Source: Bradyrhizobium sp. WBAH42 (GTDB lineage: Bacteria; Pseudomonadota; Alphaproteobacteria; Rhizobiales; Xanthobacteraceae). From it: 64,000 nt of DNA. Under the pieces are notes generated by a model. The model saw nothing but the letters and a program-made list of their open reading frames with translations, searched no databases and was not told the origin of the DNA. The stretch covers positions 5,837,001 through 5,901,000 of the forward strand of contig NZ_CP036533.1 in the NCBI RefSeq assembly GCF_024585265.1, read 5' to 3'. The position numbers and the translations under genes are program-made. Of this stretch, positions 62,591-64,000 are shown piece by piece; the first letter of the stretch is position 1; each line of letters opens with the position of its first letter.

Positions 62591-63451
62591 CTAACCCAGC
62601 ACCGTCTTGCCGTTCTTGATCACCGTCACCCCGCGCGACTTCACCTTGGCTTCGAACGAGATCACGTTGCCGTCCTTCCAGAGGTCCATGGTCACGGTCT
62701 CGCCGGGATAGACCGGCGAGGAGAACCGCGCGACGTGCTGGCGGAAGGCGCTCGCGTCGTAATCGGCATAGGTCTGCAGCACGCCGCGGCAGGTGATGCC
62801 GTAGGTGCACATGCCGTGCAGGATCGGACGCGGGAAGCCGGCCTTCCTGGCGAACTCCGGATCGGAGTGCAACGGGTTGCGATCGCCGCAGAGGCGATAG
62901 ACCAGTGCCTGGTCGGGGCGCGTGGTGATGTCGATGGTCTTGTCGGGCGCGCGTGATGGGATCTTGTGCGGATCCGGCTGCGTCAGGTTCGGTCCGCCGA
63001 AGCCGCCATCGCCGCGGGCAAAGCGCGAGGCGACCAGCGTTGCCAGCTTGTCGCCCTTCTCGTTCTTCAGCACGGTCTGGTGAACGATGACGACGCCTTT
63101 GTCCTTGCCCTTGTCGTAGACCTCGAGCACGGAGGAGTCGGCTGTGATGTTCGCAGCGACCGGCAGCGGCTGATGGAAGGTGATGTCGCGTTCGCCGTCG
63201 ACCACCATGACGCGGTTGAGATTCATCTCGCCGGGCCCCGAGCCCCAAGCCGCGACGGAGGCGAAGGTCGGCACCACCTTCAGCGGGCGCGGCGTGTATG
63301 TGCCCTCGTTGACGAAGGCGAGCTCGTTCTCGTCCATCGGATCGGCGCCGAGCCCGATGCCGTAGGCGTAGAGCATCACCTCGCGGTCGGTGTAGGCGTA
63401 TTTCTGGCCGAGGTTTTTCAGGCCTTTGAGCTCTTCGTATCTGGCGGACAT
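62591..63451 (-). CDS. MaoC-family (R)-specific enoyl-CoA hydratase
   Basis: A 286-residue double-hotdog protein like hydratase 2 of peroxisomal MFE-2. The catalytic motif YRLCGDRNPLHSDPEFA, with Asp and His, and the FPRPILHGMCTYG stretch are intact. The N-terminal hotdog repeat contributes substrate binding. It converts a trans-2-enoyl-CoA to (R)-3-hydroxyacyl-CoA, which the SDR downstream would oxidise. ATG 63451 has GGGAGA upstream. Confidence 0.9.
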   Translation of the reverse strand: MSARYEELKGLKNLGQKYAYTDREVMLYAYGIGLGADPMDENELAFVNEGTYTPRPLKVVPTFASVAAWGSGPGEMNLNRVMVVDGERDITFHQPLPVAANITADSSVLEVYDKGKDKGVVIVHQTVLKNEKGDKLATLVASRFARGDGGFGGPNLTQPDPHKIPSRAPDKTIDITTRPDQALVYRLCGDRNPLHSDPEFARKAGFPRPILHGMCTYGITCRGVLQTYADYDASAFRQHVARFSSPVYPGETVTMDLWKDGNVISFEAKVKSRGVTVIKNGKTVLG

Positions 63452-63502
63452 GTTGTTTGTCTTTCTCCCAGGTATCTCCGCGAGCAGCGGCGCTCGTTAA
63501 TG

Positions 63503-63650
63503 TGCCCTCTCCCCTTGTGGGAGAGGGCAACGAGAGCCGTGCCGCAAACTCATTTGGGTGAGGGGTTGCTTCCACATCGATAGCTCTCTCCGTTGAGACA
63601 GACCCCTCATCCGGCGCTTCGCGCCACCTTCCCCACAAGGGGAGAAGGGA
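63503..63650. repeat. Dispersed CT-rich palindromic repeat, second copy
   Basis: GCCCTCTCCCCTTGTGGGAGAGGGC at one side and CCTTCCCCACAAGGGGAGAAGG at the other flank a segment with GGGTGAGGGG and CCCCTCAT. It is related to 945-1083. It separates the MaoC gene from the OB-fold gene. Confidence 0.7.
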
Positions 63651-63656
63651 AGAATC

Positions 63657-64000
63657 TTAGACAGCCGTGAAGAACGGCAATGGTGCGCCGTCGGTCGGCT
63701 TGAACACCACCTTCACCTTCTGGCCGATCTTGAGCTTCTCGAGATCACAGTCGACGAAATTGGTCTGCACCGACGGCCCCTCCTTCAGCGTGACGTAGCC
63801 GATGGCGTAAGGGCCGGTCGGCGATTTCCGCATCAGGCTGTAGGTGTAGATCGTGCCCTCGCCGGAAGCTTGCTCCCACACCGTCTTGTCGGAGTAGCAG
63901 AACGGACAGATCGAGCGCGGGAAGTAATGCGCCTCGCCGCAGGCGGTGCAGCGCTTGATCATGAACTTGCCCTCTTTCGCCGCGTCCCAGAACGCGGCGG
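63657..64000 (-). CDS. Zn-ribbon/OB-fold protein (DUF35/ChsH2-like), 5' end beyond the window
   Basis: The visible part is about 114 codons. The rubredoxin-like zinc ribbon CTACGEAHYFPRSICPFC is followed by an OB-fold (YTYSLMRKSPTGPYAIGYVTL, then KIGQKVKVVFKP). An ATG at 63962 is internal: the frame continues upstream to the window edge as FWDAAKEGKF, the usual N-terminal helix of this family, so the true start lies outside. Partners of such proteins are thiolase-like aldolases or hydratases in acyl-CoA and steroid side-chain degradation. Confidence 0.85.
   Translation of the reverse strand, partial: AAFWDAAKEGKFMIKRCTACGEAHYFPRSICPFCYSDKTVWEQASGEGTIYTYSLMRKSPTGPYAIGYVTLKEGPSVQTNFVDCDLEKLKIGQKVKVVFKPTDGAPLPFFTAV

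Overview
The window looks like a chromosomal segment of a Bradyrhizobium-type alphaproteobacterium (order Hyphomicrobiales, Nitrobacteraceae). The evidence is high GC with GC-ending codons, dispersed palindromic intergenic repeats of the kind I associate with Bradyrhizobium and Nitrobacter, an oxaloacetate decarboxylase of the type named in Bradyrhizobium, orphan TctC/Bug and ABC binding proteins, and many two-component and IclR/GntR regulators. This is recognition from memory; no database was searched. I see no rRNA, CRISPR, phage, integrase or insertion sequence. One tRNA-Arg(TCG) is present.

Layout. 1-8.5 kb: tail of a hybrid histidine kinase, acylphosphatase plus oxaloacetate decarboxylase (overlapping pair), propionyl-CoA carboxylase alpha subunit, a zinc-ribbon metallopeptidase, and a second hybrid kinase. 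8.5-15.3 kb: an ArsB-like transporter, then a sugar-acid locus (MFS transporter, GntR/FCD regulator, enolase-superfamily dehydratase, gluconate-5-dehydrogenase-like SDR, L-idonate-5-dehydrogenase-like MDR) with two palindromes in the divergent promoter region. 15.3-18.4 kb: a DUF3280 secreted protein divergent from a MoxYX-like kinase/regulator pair. 18.4-24.1 kb: an aromatic meta-cleavage locus (extradiol dioxygenase, IclR regulator, FAD hydroxylase, FAH-family hydrolase, ABC binding protein). 24.1-31.5 kb: mixed genes, including an IclR/TctC pair, an ArsR/SRPBCC pair, a serine hydrolase, an SDR without the usual catalytic Tyr/Lys, and a GNAT.

31.5-39.3 kb is the most distinctive part. Four tandem small secreted proteins built of curlin-type (Q-x-G-x-x-N) repeats, plus a fifth short secreted protein, lie just downstream of a FixJ-type response regulator, with no csgE/F/G-like secretion genes in the window. 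Next to them is a split MacA/MacB efflux system followed by a DNA-binding-only LuxR protein. 39.3-40.5 kb is a gene-free island of stacked dispersed repeats.

40.5-52.6 kb: alkaline-phosphatase-family enzyme, 1-Cys peroxiredoxin, chemotaxis receptor, photolyase, lysine-rich histone-like protein, EamA transporter, ClpP-like secreted protein, small secreted proteins, a host-attachment-family protein with a frameshifted DUF3775 gene upstream, and an AraC regulator. 52.6-64 kb: tRNA-Arg, several secreted or membrane proteins of unknown function, a VOC protein, a GrlR-family protein, a PAS histidine kinase, an EamA transporter, a NUDIX hydrolase, a DHDPS-family lyase, and an acyl-CoA module (SDR, MaoC hydratase, Zn-ribbon/OB-fold protein) running off the right edge.
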